Assembly: GCF_000373925.1 (NCBI RefSeq)
Contig: NZ_KB892781.1
Location: 1 to 52,697 of the forward strand
Source: Actinopolymorpha alba DSM 45243
GTDB lineage: Bacteria; Actinomycetota; Actinomycetes; Propionibacteriales; Actinopolymorphaceae
Direction of reading: 5' to 3'
Length of the DNA stretch: 52,697 bases
Part shown: one piece after another, positions 8,113 to 16,142 of the stretch
Layout of the letters: each line of letters opens with the position of its first letter
Position numbering within the stretch: position 1 is the first letter of the stretch
Position numbers and translations under genes: made by a program
The notes under the pieces: generated by a model
The model's database searches: none
Seen by the model: only the letters and a program-made list of their open reading frames with translations
Told to the model about the DNA's origin: nothing

Positions 8113-9870
8113 CCCTTCTTTACCTGACGTGTCCACCTGGGAGGTCACGTGGCTCGAGCGATGCGCGGCAACTTCCTGGCGGCCGTGACAATCACGGCCG
8201 GGGTTGCCCTTCTCCCTTACCTCACTGGCTTGTCGGGCGGCGAGGACGCGCCGCCGGCCGTGGCGCCGGTCTCTGCGGAGACCGCTGCGACGGAGCAGTC
8301 TGGTCGGCTGCTGACGTTCGGGCATTCCTATGTCGCCGGGCTCGGTGCGTCGAAACCAGCCAAGGCATGGGCGTCCCTCGTCGCGGGAGGCACCTGCCGG
8401 CCCCTTGTCAACAAGGCAGTCTCCAGCGACCTCTCCGCCGAAACCGAGAACCAACTCCTGATGGCGGTGAATTCGATCCGCCCGACGGATGTCGCGGTGA
8501 TCGAGGCTGGGATCAATGACGTCCGGCTGTTTGGGCCCGACGGCGATCTCCTCAACCGATATGGCCGGCACATCAAGGAAATGCTTGAGTTCGCGCGAGC
8601 AGCGGGTACGGGTAAGGCGATTCCCGTCGTACTCGTTGCCGATCCTGGTATCGCGGAGTCGGCCTGGAAGGCGTATCCGCCGTACGACAAGGGCAGTCAG
8701 GCGGTCGCGGACGCGTACGTCCAGAAACTCCAGAGCGTCGCGAAGGAATTCCCGAACGCGCGGGTCGTCGACGTACGAACCGGTTGGTCGCCCGCGCACA
8801 TCGCCAAGGACGGTGTCCATCCGAACGACGCGGGCCACGCTCTCATCGCGGACGCGGTGCGGTCTGTCCTGACCCGGCAAGGGCTGAACCGCTGCCAGGA
8901 TGTCACCCGGATCACCATCGCCGGGCCGGAGCTCATCAGGGCGCCCTACAGTTCGGCTGCGTTCACGGCGGAGTTCGTGCCAGAGAACTCGCTCAAGCAG
9001 GCCTTGTGGTCGGTGACCGAGCCCAACGGGTCGCCGACCGACAAGGCAACCATTAACGAGGACGGCGTTCTGACGGTCAACCATCGCAGCGGCGATGTGC
9101 TGGTGACGGCCACGGCCGCTGACGGGGCGGGCGCGCGGTCGAGCAAAACCGTGCGGCTCGACCTCGACGCGGCGCTCCTGCGTGGCAATGCCGCCCGATG
9201 GCCCGATGCCAGTGTCACCGTCTCGTCGGCGTACAACAGCAGCTACGGCGGCGACAACGTGCGGGACGGCGTGATCGGCCAACCCGATGGCGGCGACTGG
9301 GCGTCGGCGGGCGAGGCGAATCCGTGGGTCCAGCTGGACTGGGACCAGCCGATCAAGGCGGACCGGATCGTGCTGTATGACAGGGCCGGCATCGATGACG
9401 TGAATGGCGGGCGGCTCACCTTCAGCGACGGCACCACGGTCCAGGTGAGCGGCGTGCCCCCGAACGGCGATCCCAAGACGGTGACGTTTGACGCCAAGAC
9501 GTTCACGTGGGTGCGGTTCCAGGTCGAAGGTGGCACCGGTCCGAACGGCGGGCTGTCGGAGTTCGAGGTCTACGCTTTCCCCGCTGCGCCGCGGGCGCCG
9601 GCCGAGGTGTCGACGGTCGCGGGTCAGGGAGAGGTGACGGTCTCGTGGCGGCCGCCGGCCTTTGACGGTGGAGCCCCGGTCACGGGGTACGTCGTGACGC
9701 CGCACCGGGATGGCGCGGCGCTTTCGCCTGTGCTGGTTGGGGAGACGGCGAGGCGGGTTGTGGTACCAGGACTGTCCGCGGGTCAGGCGTACACCTTCAC
9801 GGTCGCGGCGACCAACCTGGTCGGTACGGGAGCGGCGTCCGCACCGACGGACCCGGTAACTCCGAGCTGA
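6187..9870 (+). repeat. Three copies of an Ig / F5-8C / Fn3 domain cassette
   Basis: Three roughly 960-990-base units occur at about 6187-7149, 7151-8112 and 8890-9870. Each encodes an Ig-like domain carrying WSVTEP(D/N)GSPTD, an F5/8C-like domain carrying NAARWP and a (L/R)(S/T)FSDG stretch, and an Fn3 domain carrying GG(A/T)PVTGYVV. Two are in the GH92 gene and one is in the SGNH gene, separated by the SGNH catalytic domain. Identity is visible at both protein and nucleotide level, so duplication is recent enough to be obvious by eye. Confidence 0.85.
8149..9870 (+). CDS. Secreted SGNH/GDSL-type hydrolase with Ig, F5/8C and Fn3 modules
   Basis: This 573-residue secreted protein has an SGNH esterase domain at about residues 45-245, followed by one Ig/F5-8C/Fn3 cassette. 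The N-terminus is a signal peptide (MRGNFLAAVTITAGVALLPYL). Block I reads LTFGHSYVAGLGA, so the usual GDS is GHS with the nucleophile Ser kept. Block III (EAGINDVRLFG) and block V (KDGVHPNDAGH, the Asp/His pair) are intact. Such enzymes deacetylate glycans, so removal of acetyl groups from the mannosidase substrate is a reasonable inference. The GTG start follows GGGAGG by only 4 bases; an ATG at 8161 is possible. A strong hairpin follows the gene at 9903-9942 and probably ends the GH92-SGNH transcript. Confidence 0.85.
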   Translation: MARAMRGNFLAAVTITAGVALLPYLTGLSGGEDAPPAVAPVSAETAATEQSGRLLTFGHSYVAGLGASKPAKAWASLVAGGTCRPLVNKAVSSDLSAETENQLLMAVNSIRPTDVAVIEAGINDVRLFGPDGDLLNRYGRHIKEMLEFARAAGTGKAIPVVLVADPGIAESAWKAYPPYDKGSQAVADAYVQKLQSVAKEFPNARVVDVRTGWSPAHIAKDGVHPNDAGHALIADAVRSVLTRQGLNRCQDVTRITIAGPELIRAPYSSAAFTAEFVPENSLKQALWSVTEPNGSPTDKATINEDGVLTVNHRSGDVLVTATAADGAGARSSKTVRLDLDAALLRGNAARWPDASVTVSSAYNSSYGGDNVRDGVIGQPDGGDWASAGEANPWVQLDWDQPIKADRIVLYDRAGIDDVNGGRLTFSDGTTVQVSGVPPNGDPKTVTFDAKTFTWVRFQVEGGTGPNGGLSEFEVYAFPAAPRAPAEVSTVAGQGEVTVSWRPPAFDGGAPVTGYVVTPHRDGAALSPVLVGETARRVVVPGLSAGQAYTFTVAATNLVGTGAASAPTDPVTPS

Positions 9871-9902
9871 GCAACGTCGAGTTGTCAGAGGTACCTGGAG
9901 CT

Positions 9903-9942
9903 GTCAGAGGTTTCTCGGCTAAGAGACCGAGAAACCTCTGAC
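9903..9942 (+). terminator. Perfect 16-bp hairpin after the GH92-SGNH operon
   Basis: GTCAGAGGTTTCTCGG pairs perfectly with its reverse complement across an 8-base loop. It lies 32 bases after the SGNH stop. There is no long T-tract, as is common in high-GC bacteria. A direct repeat of TGTCAGAGGT lies at 9883-9892. The arm sequence also occurs near 29663-29680 with one mismatch, so the element may be part of a dispersed repeat family as well as a terminator. Confidence 0.65.
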
Positions 9943-10080
9943 AAACCAGGGCGGCTAACCCCGCTGGATGTACGTCGGCCGGCGTACGTCATGAGCCGCT
10001 TCTCAACGGAGGATTCACCACTCGCGCGGTTGCGACACTGCGGCGCACAGAACGCCGAAGGGCAAACAGGAGGTCGAGTC

Positions 10081-13000
10081 GTGGGTGAGGTGAGCCGTCG
10101 GGGTGTTCTTGGCGGGATGGCTGGCACCGCGCTGTCGGTGTTTCCATCCGGAGTGCTGGGGGGCCGGGCCGACGCCGTGCCCCCGGGCCGAGAGGTAGGG
10201 GCGCCGGGCAGCCGTGGAAGCGGTCCGCCTGACGGCATCCGCGGCCCGATGAAGCCGGTCGGGTTGACCACGGATCACCTGGTCAACCCGCTCGGCATGG
10301 ACGCGGTCGTGCCGAGGTTCGGTTGGCGCCTGGTGGCGTCGGGCGAGAACCGCGCGCAGTCGGCGTACCGGATCATGGTGGCCAGCACGCGGGAACGAGC
10401 TGCCGCGCTGCGGCCGGACGTCTGGGACTCAGGACGCGTCAACTCCGCCGAGCAGACCGCCCGGGGGTACGCCGGTCCACAGCTCACGTCCCGGACAAGG
10501 TACTTCTGGACAGTCCGGGTCTGGGACGAGGCCGGCATGCAAGGACCGTTGAGTGAGGTCGCGTGGTTCGAGACGGCTCTGCTGAGTCAGGACGAATGGA
10601 CCGCGGACTGGATCGGCAGCGGGATTGTCGTTCCACCACCGCCGCGGGTCCTGCCGCCTCGGCTCTACGAGGCGACCGCTCTGCTTCCCGGTCACACGCT
10701 GGGGCAGAGTTTCGAGTCGGAGAGCAGCCTGGTGGCGGTGACCGTCCTGCTCGAGGTGCCGGCGAAGGAGACCGCGAGCTGCGAACTCACCCTGCGGCGT
10801 GACGACCCGTCGGGAGAGGTGGTCGCACGGGCCGCCGTGTCCAACCTTGTCGGCGACCGGTACGGCAACGCGCAGGGTCGGCTGGACCTTCCCGAGGTCG
10901 CTCCTCCCGGCACGTACTACCTGGAGCTGTCCGAGCCCTGGGGCAGCATCGGCTGGCTGGGTCTGCCGTACGACAGCTACGACGGCGGGTCCGCGCACAC
11001 CGATGGCTCGAAGGTGGCCGGCGACCGCTGGGTGTACGGCATCCCACCCAACCCACCCGCGAATCCGCTGCTCCGCAAGGAGTTCAGCCTGGCCACACCC
11101 GTCGTGTCCGCGCGGCTCCACATCGTCGGGCTCGGCCACTCCGTGGCCTGGATCAACGGCAAACGGGTGGGTGACGCCCAGCTGACCCCGCCCGCTACCG
11201 ACTACGACCGGCGGGTCCTCTACTCGACCTACGACGTCACGACGCAGGTCCGGCAGGGGGTGAACGCGATCGGTGTCGCGCTCGGCCGCGGTTTCTTCGC
11301 GACCCGCGCGCCGGACACCGACGGGAGCAATCTTGTCCCCTGGATGGCTGAACCGCGACTGCGGGCGCAGCTGGAGGTGACGCTCGCGGGCGGGCGCCGG
11401 ATCACCGTGCGTACCGGTGGCGACTGGAGGCTGACCGAAGGGCCAACGACGTACGACGGTGTCTACTCCGGTGAGACCTACGACGCCCGCCGCGCGGCCC
11501 GGCTCGCCGGTTGGACGTCGCCGGGGTTCGACTCCTCCGGCTGGCGCTCAGCCGCCGTCGTCGACGCGCCCGAGGGCCGGTTGCAGGCGTACCCCTGCGA
11601 ACCCCTCCGCGCGGGCGAGCCGATCCGGCCGGTCGCGGTACGCCAGCCGGTCGACGGGGTGCGGGTCTACGACTTCGGGGCCGTACGTGCCGGTTGGGTC
11701 CGGCTGGGTGGCACCTTCCCGGCGGGCACCACCGTGCGGCTCCTCGCCAGCGAGAAGATCGGCAGCAGCGGCCGGATCGAGGTCGGGACCCCCGCCGGCA
11801 ACGAGAACGCGTCGGTGGACGGGCGCTTCCAGGTGGACGAGTACATCGCCGCCGGAGGCGGCGAGGAGACCTGGCAGCCATCCTTTACGTACAAGGGATT
11901 CCGCTACGTCGAGGTGACCGGCACGACGCAGCCGCTCGACCTGGCGGCGATCCCGGTCGGCAGCGACCTCGCCAGCACCATGGACCTCCGCGTCGATAAC
12001 CGCGAGCTCCAGTGGATCGCCGACGCGGTACGCCAGACAACGCGCAACGGCCTGCAGGGACATCCCGTCATCTCACCGATGTTCACCAAGCTCGGCTGGA
12101 CTGGTGGCACCTTCCGTGCCGTCCAACCGATGCTCTATCAGTTCAGGACGGCGAACCTCTTCGCCACCTGGTTGGACGACATCCGGCTCGCGCAGGCACC
12201 CGACGGTGAGATCCCGCTGATCGTGCCGCAGGGCGAGCTGTCGGGCGGCCTTCTGCTGACACCGACCTCGACCGGCGTGTATCCGTACCTCGTCCGCCGC
12301 TACTGGCTCACCTACGGCGACCGCACGGTGCCGGAGAAGCACTTCGACGGCGTACGGCGGTACGTCGAGTGGCTGCTCGGCAAGCTCCAGGACGGCATCG
12401 CCGACGACCCGTTCGGCGACTGGTATCCGCCCCGGCCCGGCGACACCCCGGCGGCACCGGAGGGCGGCACGCTGGTGGCGACGGCGTACGTCATCGAAAC
12501 CCTGCGGGATGCGGTGGCGCTCGCCGAGCTGGTCGGGGCGACCGAGCCGGCACGGGCCTGGCGTACCCGCACCGAGTCCCTCGTCCAGGGGTTCAACCAG
12601 ACGTTCCTCGACGTCGAGGTCGGGCATTACCGCACCAGCGTCGACGCGGGCTACCGGCAGACCAGCAACGCGGTGCCGCTCGCGTTCGGACTGGTGCCCG
12701 CCACGCACGTGGACGCGGTGGTCGCGGGTCTCGTGCGCGACGTAGAGGCCAAGGATCGGCATCTCGACACGGGCGGGGTGGGCACGGGCGCGTTGCCGTA
12801 CGCGCTGTCCGACCATGGCCGCGCCGACCTCGCGCACGCTGTCCTGACCCAGCGGGACTATCCGTCGTACGGCTATCTGCGCGGCCTTGGAGCCACCACG
12901 CTGTGGGAGTCGTGGGAGGCGTCCTCGCGGGGGCACAACGACCCCACCCTCAGCGCACCGCTGACCTGGCTGGTCGAGCGGGTCCTCGGCGTCGAGCTGC

Positions 13001-13236
13001 TGGAGCCGGGCTGGCGGAGGTTCCGGATCGCGCCACGGGCGTTCGGCGCACTGCGCAAGGCCGAGGTCTCCCTCGACACTGTGCGCGGGCAGGTCGCCAC
13101 GTCGTGGGAACGAAGCGGGCACGAGCTCGCTCTCGAGGTCCGCGTACCCGTGAACGCCGTCGCGGAGGTGACCCTGCCCAACGGCGAGGAACGCGAGCTT
13201 GGCTCCGGACACCACCACTTCGTGGCCGCCATCTGA
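10081..13236 (+). CDS. Tat-exported GH78 alpha-L-rhamnosidase-like protein, catalytic motif altered
   Basis: This 1051-residue protein has the overall layout of bacterial GH78 rhamnosidases: an N-terminal Fn3-like domain (PLGMDAVVPRFGWRL), a rhamnosidase N-domain (LHIVGLGHSVAWINGKRVGD), a (beta-alpha)6 barrel and a C-terminal beta-sandwich. A Tat signal (SRRGVLGGMAGTAL) begins the protein. I chose GTG 10081 because AGGAGG lies 7 bases upstream; the frame is open further 5' but without a ribosome site. A non-standard insert of about 130 residues (nt 10670-11040) splits the N-terminal part. The family motif DCPQRDERLGWTGD is here ISPMFTKLGWTGG, so the usual general-acid region is lost. The later LWESWEAS stretch is intact. 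It may be inactive, act on another substrate, or use a different acid. Confidence 0.78.
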   Translation: MGEVSRRGVLGGMAGTALSVFPSGVLGGRADAVPPGREVGAPGSRGSGPPDGIRGPMKPVGLTTDHLVNPLGMDAVVPRFGWRLVASGENRAQSAYRIMVASTRERAAALRPDVWDSGRVNSAEQTARGYAGPQLTSRTRYFWTVRVWDEAGMQGPLSEVAWFETALLSQDEWTADWIGSGIVVPPPPRVLPPRLYEATALLPGHTLGQSFESESSLVAVTVLLEVPAKETASCELTLRRDDPSGEVVARAAVSNLVGDRYGNAQGRLDLPEVAPPGTYYLELSEPWGSIGWLGLPYDSYDGGSAHTDGSKVAGDRWVYGIPPNPPANPLLRKEFSLATPVVSARLHIVGLGHSVAWINGKRVGDAQLTPPATDYDRRVLYSTYDVTTQVRQGVNAIGVALGRGFFATRAPDTDGSNLVPWMAEPRLRAQLEVTLAGGRRITVRTGGDWRLTEGPTTYDGVYSGETYDARRAARLAGWTSPGFDSSGWRSAAVVDAPEGRLQAYPCEPLRAGEPIRPVAVRQPVDGVRVYDFGAVRAGWVRLGGTFPAGTTVRLLASEKIGSSGRIEVGTPAGNENASVDGRFQVDEYIAAGGGEETWQPSFTYKGFRYVEVTGTTQPLDLAAIPVGSDLASTMDLRVDNRELQWIADAVRQTTRNGLQGHPVISPMFTKLGWTGGTFRAVQPMLYQFRTANLFATWLDDIRLAQAPDGEIPLIVPQGELSGGLLLTPTSTGVYPYLVRRYWLTYGDRTVPEKHFDGVRRYVEWLLGKLQDGIADDPFGDWYPPRPGDTPAAPEGGTLVATAYVIETLRDAVALAELVGATEPARAWRTRTESLVQGFNQTFLDVEVGHYRTSVDAGYRQTSNAVPLAFGLVPATHVDAVVAGLVRDVEAKDRHLDTGGVGTGALPYALSDHGRADLAHAVLTQRDYPSYGYLRGLGATTLWESWEASSRGHNDPTLSAPLTWLVERVLGVELLEPGWRRFRIAPRAFGALRKAEVSLDTVRGQVATSWERSGHELALEVRVPVNAVAEVTLPNGEERELGSGHHHFVAAI

Positions 13237-13439
13237 ACCATGACCTTCGCGTCAGGCTCCGGATTCTCGCGCTACGTCCTGGGGCGTACGCTCGGTGACG
13301 CTCGCCGGCGGACGCGAGTGCGCCGCTGGTCGGGCAGCATCGGTCGTACGAGCCCCTCAGGACGCAGGCAGGGCAGAGGGCAGGACCAGAGCGGAGGAGA
13401 CCCACGCGCAGGCAGCTGGGCGATCTCACTCTCGCGGTC

Positions 13440-14612
13440 GTGCTCGCGGTCGTCGCGATCGTGTGGACGTCGTACGCCGAGAATTTCGTGCCGGCCGACC
13501 GGCCGCTCGATTCCGGTGGGTACACCCTGGTCGCGGCGGCCGCCCTCGCCCTGGCCGTACGACGGCGGTGGCCGCTCATGACGCTGGCGCTCACCGCCAC
13601 GTTCGCCTCGGCGTACCTCATCGTCGGCTACGTCTACGGGCCGATCCTGGTAGTGCTGCTCGTCGCCGTCTACACGGTGGCACGGTGGCGGCCCCTGACG
13701 ACCGCGCTGCCCGCCGCGTTGATCGTGCTGGCGGGGCTGCTGAGCCACCTCTTCACCAACAGCGCCGCGCTGCCGGGACTCCTCGGCATCGTTCCGGGCT
13801 CGGCGTGGGTGGTGGTGCCGTTCGCGGTCGGCACGACCGTGCGGCTGGCGAAGGACTCCGCGGCCCGGGCGCGGGCGGAGGTGGTCCGGCAGGGCATCGC
13901 CGGAGAACGCCTGCGGATGGCGCAGGAGGTGCACGACATCGTGGGACACGGCCTGGCCGCCATCAAGATGCAGGCGGACGTCGCCCTGCACCTCCTGCCG
14001 AAGCGGCCTGAGCAAGCGGAGGCGGCGCTGAACGCCATCAGCCGGACGAGTAGCGAAGCGCTGGACGAGCTGCGGGCGACGTTGGGGGTGGTTCGGCGCA
14101 CCGACGGGCGGATCATGACGTCACCCTCGCCCGGACTGGATCGGCTGGAGGAGCTGCGCCAGCGGATGATCGACGCCGGCGTCGACGTGGAGATTGACGT
14201 GACCGGTGAACCCCGGCCCGTACCGGCTGCCGTGGATCTGACGGGTTACCGGATCGTCCAGGAGTCCTTGACGAACGTGCTCCGTCACGGCGTGGAGAAG
14301 GTTGCAAGGGTTCGGATCGTCTACGAGACTGCCGCAGTGATCCTCGCCGTATCGAACCCAGCTGTCACGGTGCGGAGTCCGTCGGATCGTCCGGAGGGTG
14401 GCTACGGGATTCCGGGGATGCGGCGGCGGGTGCACGCGCTGGGCGGGGAGTTCTCCGCCGGGCTCACCGCGGAGGAGGTCTTCGAGGTCCGGGCCACCCT
14501 TCCGACAGCGGAACCGGTATCGCCAACGCCACCTGACCGGGCATCGGCGCCGGCGCAGGGTCGGGTTTCGGGACCGGCACAAGGCCGGGCATCGACAGAG
14601 GAGACGACGTGA
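13440..14612 (+). CDS. Sensor histidine kinase (NarL/DesK type)
   Basis: This is a membrane sensor kinase of the HisKA_3 class, about 390 residues from this start. Four or five hydrophobic helices occupy the first 135 residues. The H-box EVHDIVGHGL places the phospho-accepting His at residue 165, and the ATPase domain ends with GYGIPGMRRRVHALGG. It overlaps the response regulator gene by 4 bases, so the pair is co-translated. The start is uncertain. Coding character clearly extends upstream (RRQLGDLTLAVV), and a GGAGGAG site at 13393-13399 points to initiation near 13404, where the in-frame codon is ACG, not a standard start. GTG 13440 is the first standard start but would clip the first helix. 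The tail after the ATPase domain is Ala/Pro-rich. Confidence 0.85.
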   Translation: MLAVVAIVWTSYAENFVPADRPLDSGGYTLVAAAALALAVRRRWPLMTLALTATFASAYLIVGYVYGPILVVLLVAVYTVARWRPLTTALPAALIVLAGLLSHLFTNSAALPGLLGIVPGSAWVVVPFAVGTTVRLAKDSAARARAEVVRQGIAGERLRMAQEVHDIVGHGLAAIKMQADVALHLLPKRPEQAEAALNAISRTSSEALDELRATLGVVRRTDGRIMTSPSPGLDRLEELRQRMIDAGVDVEIDVTGEPRPVPAAVDLTGYRIVQESLTNVLRHGVEKVARVRIVYETAAVILAVSNPAVTVRSPSDRPEGGYGIPGMRRRVHALGGEFSAGLTAEEVFEVRATLPTAEPVSPTPPDRASAPAQGRVSGPAQGRASTEETT

Positions 14613-15262
14613 TTTCGGTACTCGTGGTGGACGACCAGGATCTGGTCCGCCTCGGCCTTCGTACCCTCCTAGAGAACGAAGACGGGTTCTCAATCGCCGG
14701 CGAGGCATCCGACGGGCTTGCCGCCGTGGCCGCCGTTCGTGAACACCGGCCGGACGTCGTCCTGATGGACATCCGGATGGCCGGCGTTGACGGGCTGGAG
14801 GCGACCCGGCGGATCTGTGCGGATCCTGAACTCGTCGGCACCCGCGTGATCGTGTTGACGACGTTCGAGATCGACGAGTACGTCTTCGACGCGCTTCGCT
14901 ACGGCGCCAGCGGGTTCCTGCTCAAGGACACCACGCCGGGCGAGCTGTTGCAGGCGATCCGCCTCGTGGCAGACGGCGGTGCTCTGTTGTCGCCGTCGGT
15001 GACCCAGCGCCTGGTCCGGGAGTTCGTGAACCGGCCGGTCCGCAAGGTGAAGCCACATCCGAGGCTCTCGACGCTCACGGAACGCGAACGCGAGATCGTC
15101 GGTCTCGTGGGTGAAGGGCTTAACAACGACGAGATCGCCGAACGGCTGGTGGTCAGTCCAGCGACCTCTCGCACCCACGTCAGCCGGGCGATGATCAAGC
15201 TGGGCGCGAGGGACCGCGCCCAGCTGGTCGTCTTCGCCTACCAATCCGGTCTCGTCACCTGA
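14609..15262 (+). CDS. NarL/FixJ-family response regulator
   Basis: This 217-residue cytoplasmic transcription factor pairs with the kinase just upstream. The receiver domain starts with VLVVDDQDLVR and has its phospho-acceptor Asp at residue 54 (LMDIRMAGVDG), the switch Thr in VIVLTTF and the Lys in GFLLKDTTP. The C-terminal LuxR-type helix-turn-helix reads LTEREREIVGLVGEGLNNDEIAERLVVS (shown here in outline: LTERE, GLNNDEIA, THVSR). GTG 14609 overlaps the kinase TGA, and AGAGGAGA lies upstream. Targets are unknown; the convergent sugar ABC importer and the upstream glycosidases are the nearest candidates. Confidence 0.92.
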   Translation: MISVLVVDDQDLVRLGLRTLLENEDGFSIAGEASDGLAAVAAVREHRPDVVLMDIRMAGVDGLEATRRICADPELVGTRVIVLTTFEIDEYVFDALRYGASGFLLKDTTPGELLQAIRLVADGGALLSPSVTQRLVREFVNRPVRKVKPHPRLSTLTEREREIVGLVGEGLNNDEIAERLVVSPATSRTHVSRAMIKLGARDRAQLVVFAYQSGLVT

Positions 15263-15284
15263 CGGCACGCCGCCATCGAAAGGC

Positions 15285-16142
15285 TCAGCTCTTGACCGAG
15301 CCGATCATCAGGTTGTCAAGGATGTGTTTACGGCCGGCGACGAAGACGATGATGATCGGCACGGTGACGAGGAACGATCCGGCCAGGATGGTGCCGTACT
15401 CCGTGTTGTAGAAGCCGACGAGGTTCGCCAGGCCGACCGGATAGGTCTGGCGTTCGGCGCTGCGGAGCACGATGGAGGGCCAGAGAAAGTCGTTCCACGA
15501 CCCCAGGAACGTCAACACCGCCAGCACCGACAGCGCACCCTTGGCCAGGGGTACGCCCATCGTCAGGAAGATCCGGAACTCCGACGCGCCGTCGATCCTC
15601 GCGGCCTGCACCATGTCGTCAGGCACCGCAAGCATGGCTTGACGGATGAAGAAGGCCCCGAACGCACTGGCCCCGCTCGGCAGCACCACGCCCTGGAAGG
15701 TGTCCAGCCAGTTGAGGGACACCATCATCTGGAACAACGGAACCAGCGCGACCTGCAGCGGCAGGGTCAGCGTCGCAAGGAGGACGACGAAGAGCGTGTT
15801 GCGCAGCGGGAACTCGTACTTCGCGAACCCCCAGCCCACCGAGGCCGAGACCGCGAGGACCAGAAGGGTGGTCAGCGTCGCGATCACCACGCTGTTGCCC
15901 ACCTGCCGGGCGAACGGTATGAGCTCACTGGCGAAGAGCTTGCTGTAGTGCTCGGTGGTGATCGCCGACGGGAACAACCGCACCGGCAGCCGGAAGATCT
16001 CGCCGGGCGACTTGACCGTACCCGTGACGAGATAGACGTAGGGCAGGAGCGTCAGCGCCACCGCGGCGAGCAGCGTGACATAGACGGCCAGGCGACGCAG
16101 GCGGATGGCGAGTGTCGCGTGGGGAGTGCTGCCCTCGCTCAT
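15285..16142 (-). CDS. Carbohydrate ABC transporter permease (MalG type)
   Basis: This 285-residue integral membrane protein is the second permease of a CUT1-type sugar importer. Six membrane segments are visible, the first near LAVYVTLLAAVALTLLPYVY. The EAA loop that contacts the ATPase reads QAARIDGASEFRIFLTMGVP. The ATG at 16142 overlaps the stop of the other permease (ATGA), which is why I prefer it to the in-frame start 33 bases upstream. No ATPase gene is present nearby; actinobacterial CUT1 importers usually share one MsiK-type ATPase encoded elsewhere. It converges with the response regulator gene, 22 bases away. Confidence 0.9.
   Translation of the reverse strand: MSEGSTPHATLAIRLRRLAVYVTLLAAVALTLLPYVYLVTGTVKSPGEIFRLPVRLFPSAITTEHYSKLFASELIPFARQVGNSVVIATLTTLLVLAVSASVGWGFAKYEFPLRNTLFVVLLATLTLPLQVALVPLFQMMVSLNWLDTFQGVVLPSGASAFGAFFIRQAMLAVPDDMVQAARIDGASEFRIFLTMGVPLAKGALSVLAVLTFLGSWNDFLWPSIVLRSAERQTYPVGLANLVGFYNTEYGTILAGSFLVTVPIIIVFVAGRKHILDNLMIGSVKS

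Noticed and set aside
6901-9705. A long minus-strand open frame of 934 codons opposite the GH92/SGNH genes
   Set aside because: It is a compositional shadow in high-GC DNA: Arg/Asp/His-rich, without a fold or start signals, opposite clearly coding domains on the plus strand.
9991-10080. A longer GH78-like protein starting at ATG 9991
   Set aside because: No ribosome site precedes it, and the added 30 residues precede a proper Tat signal that starts at GTG 10081 with AGGAGG at good spacing.
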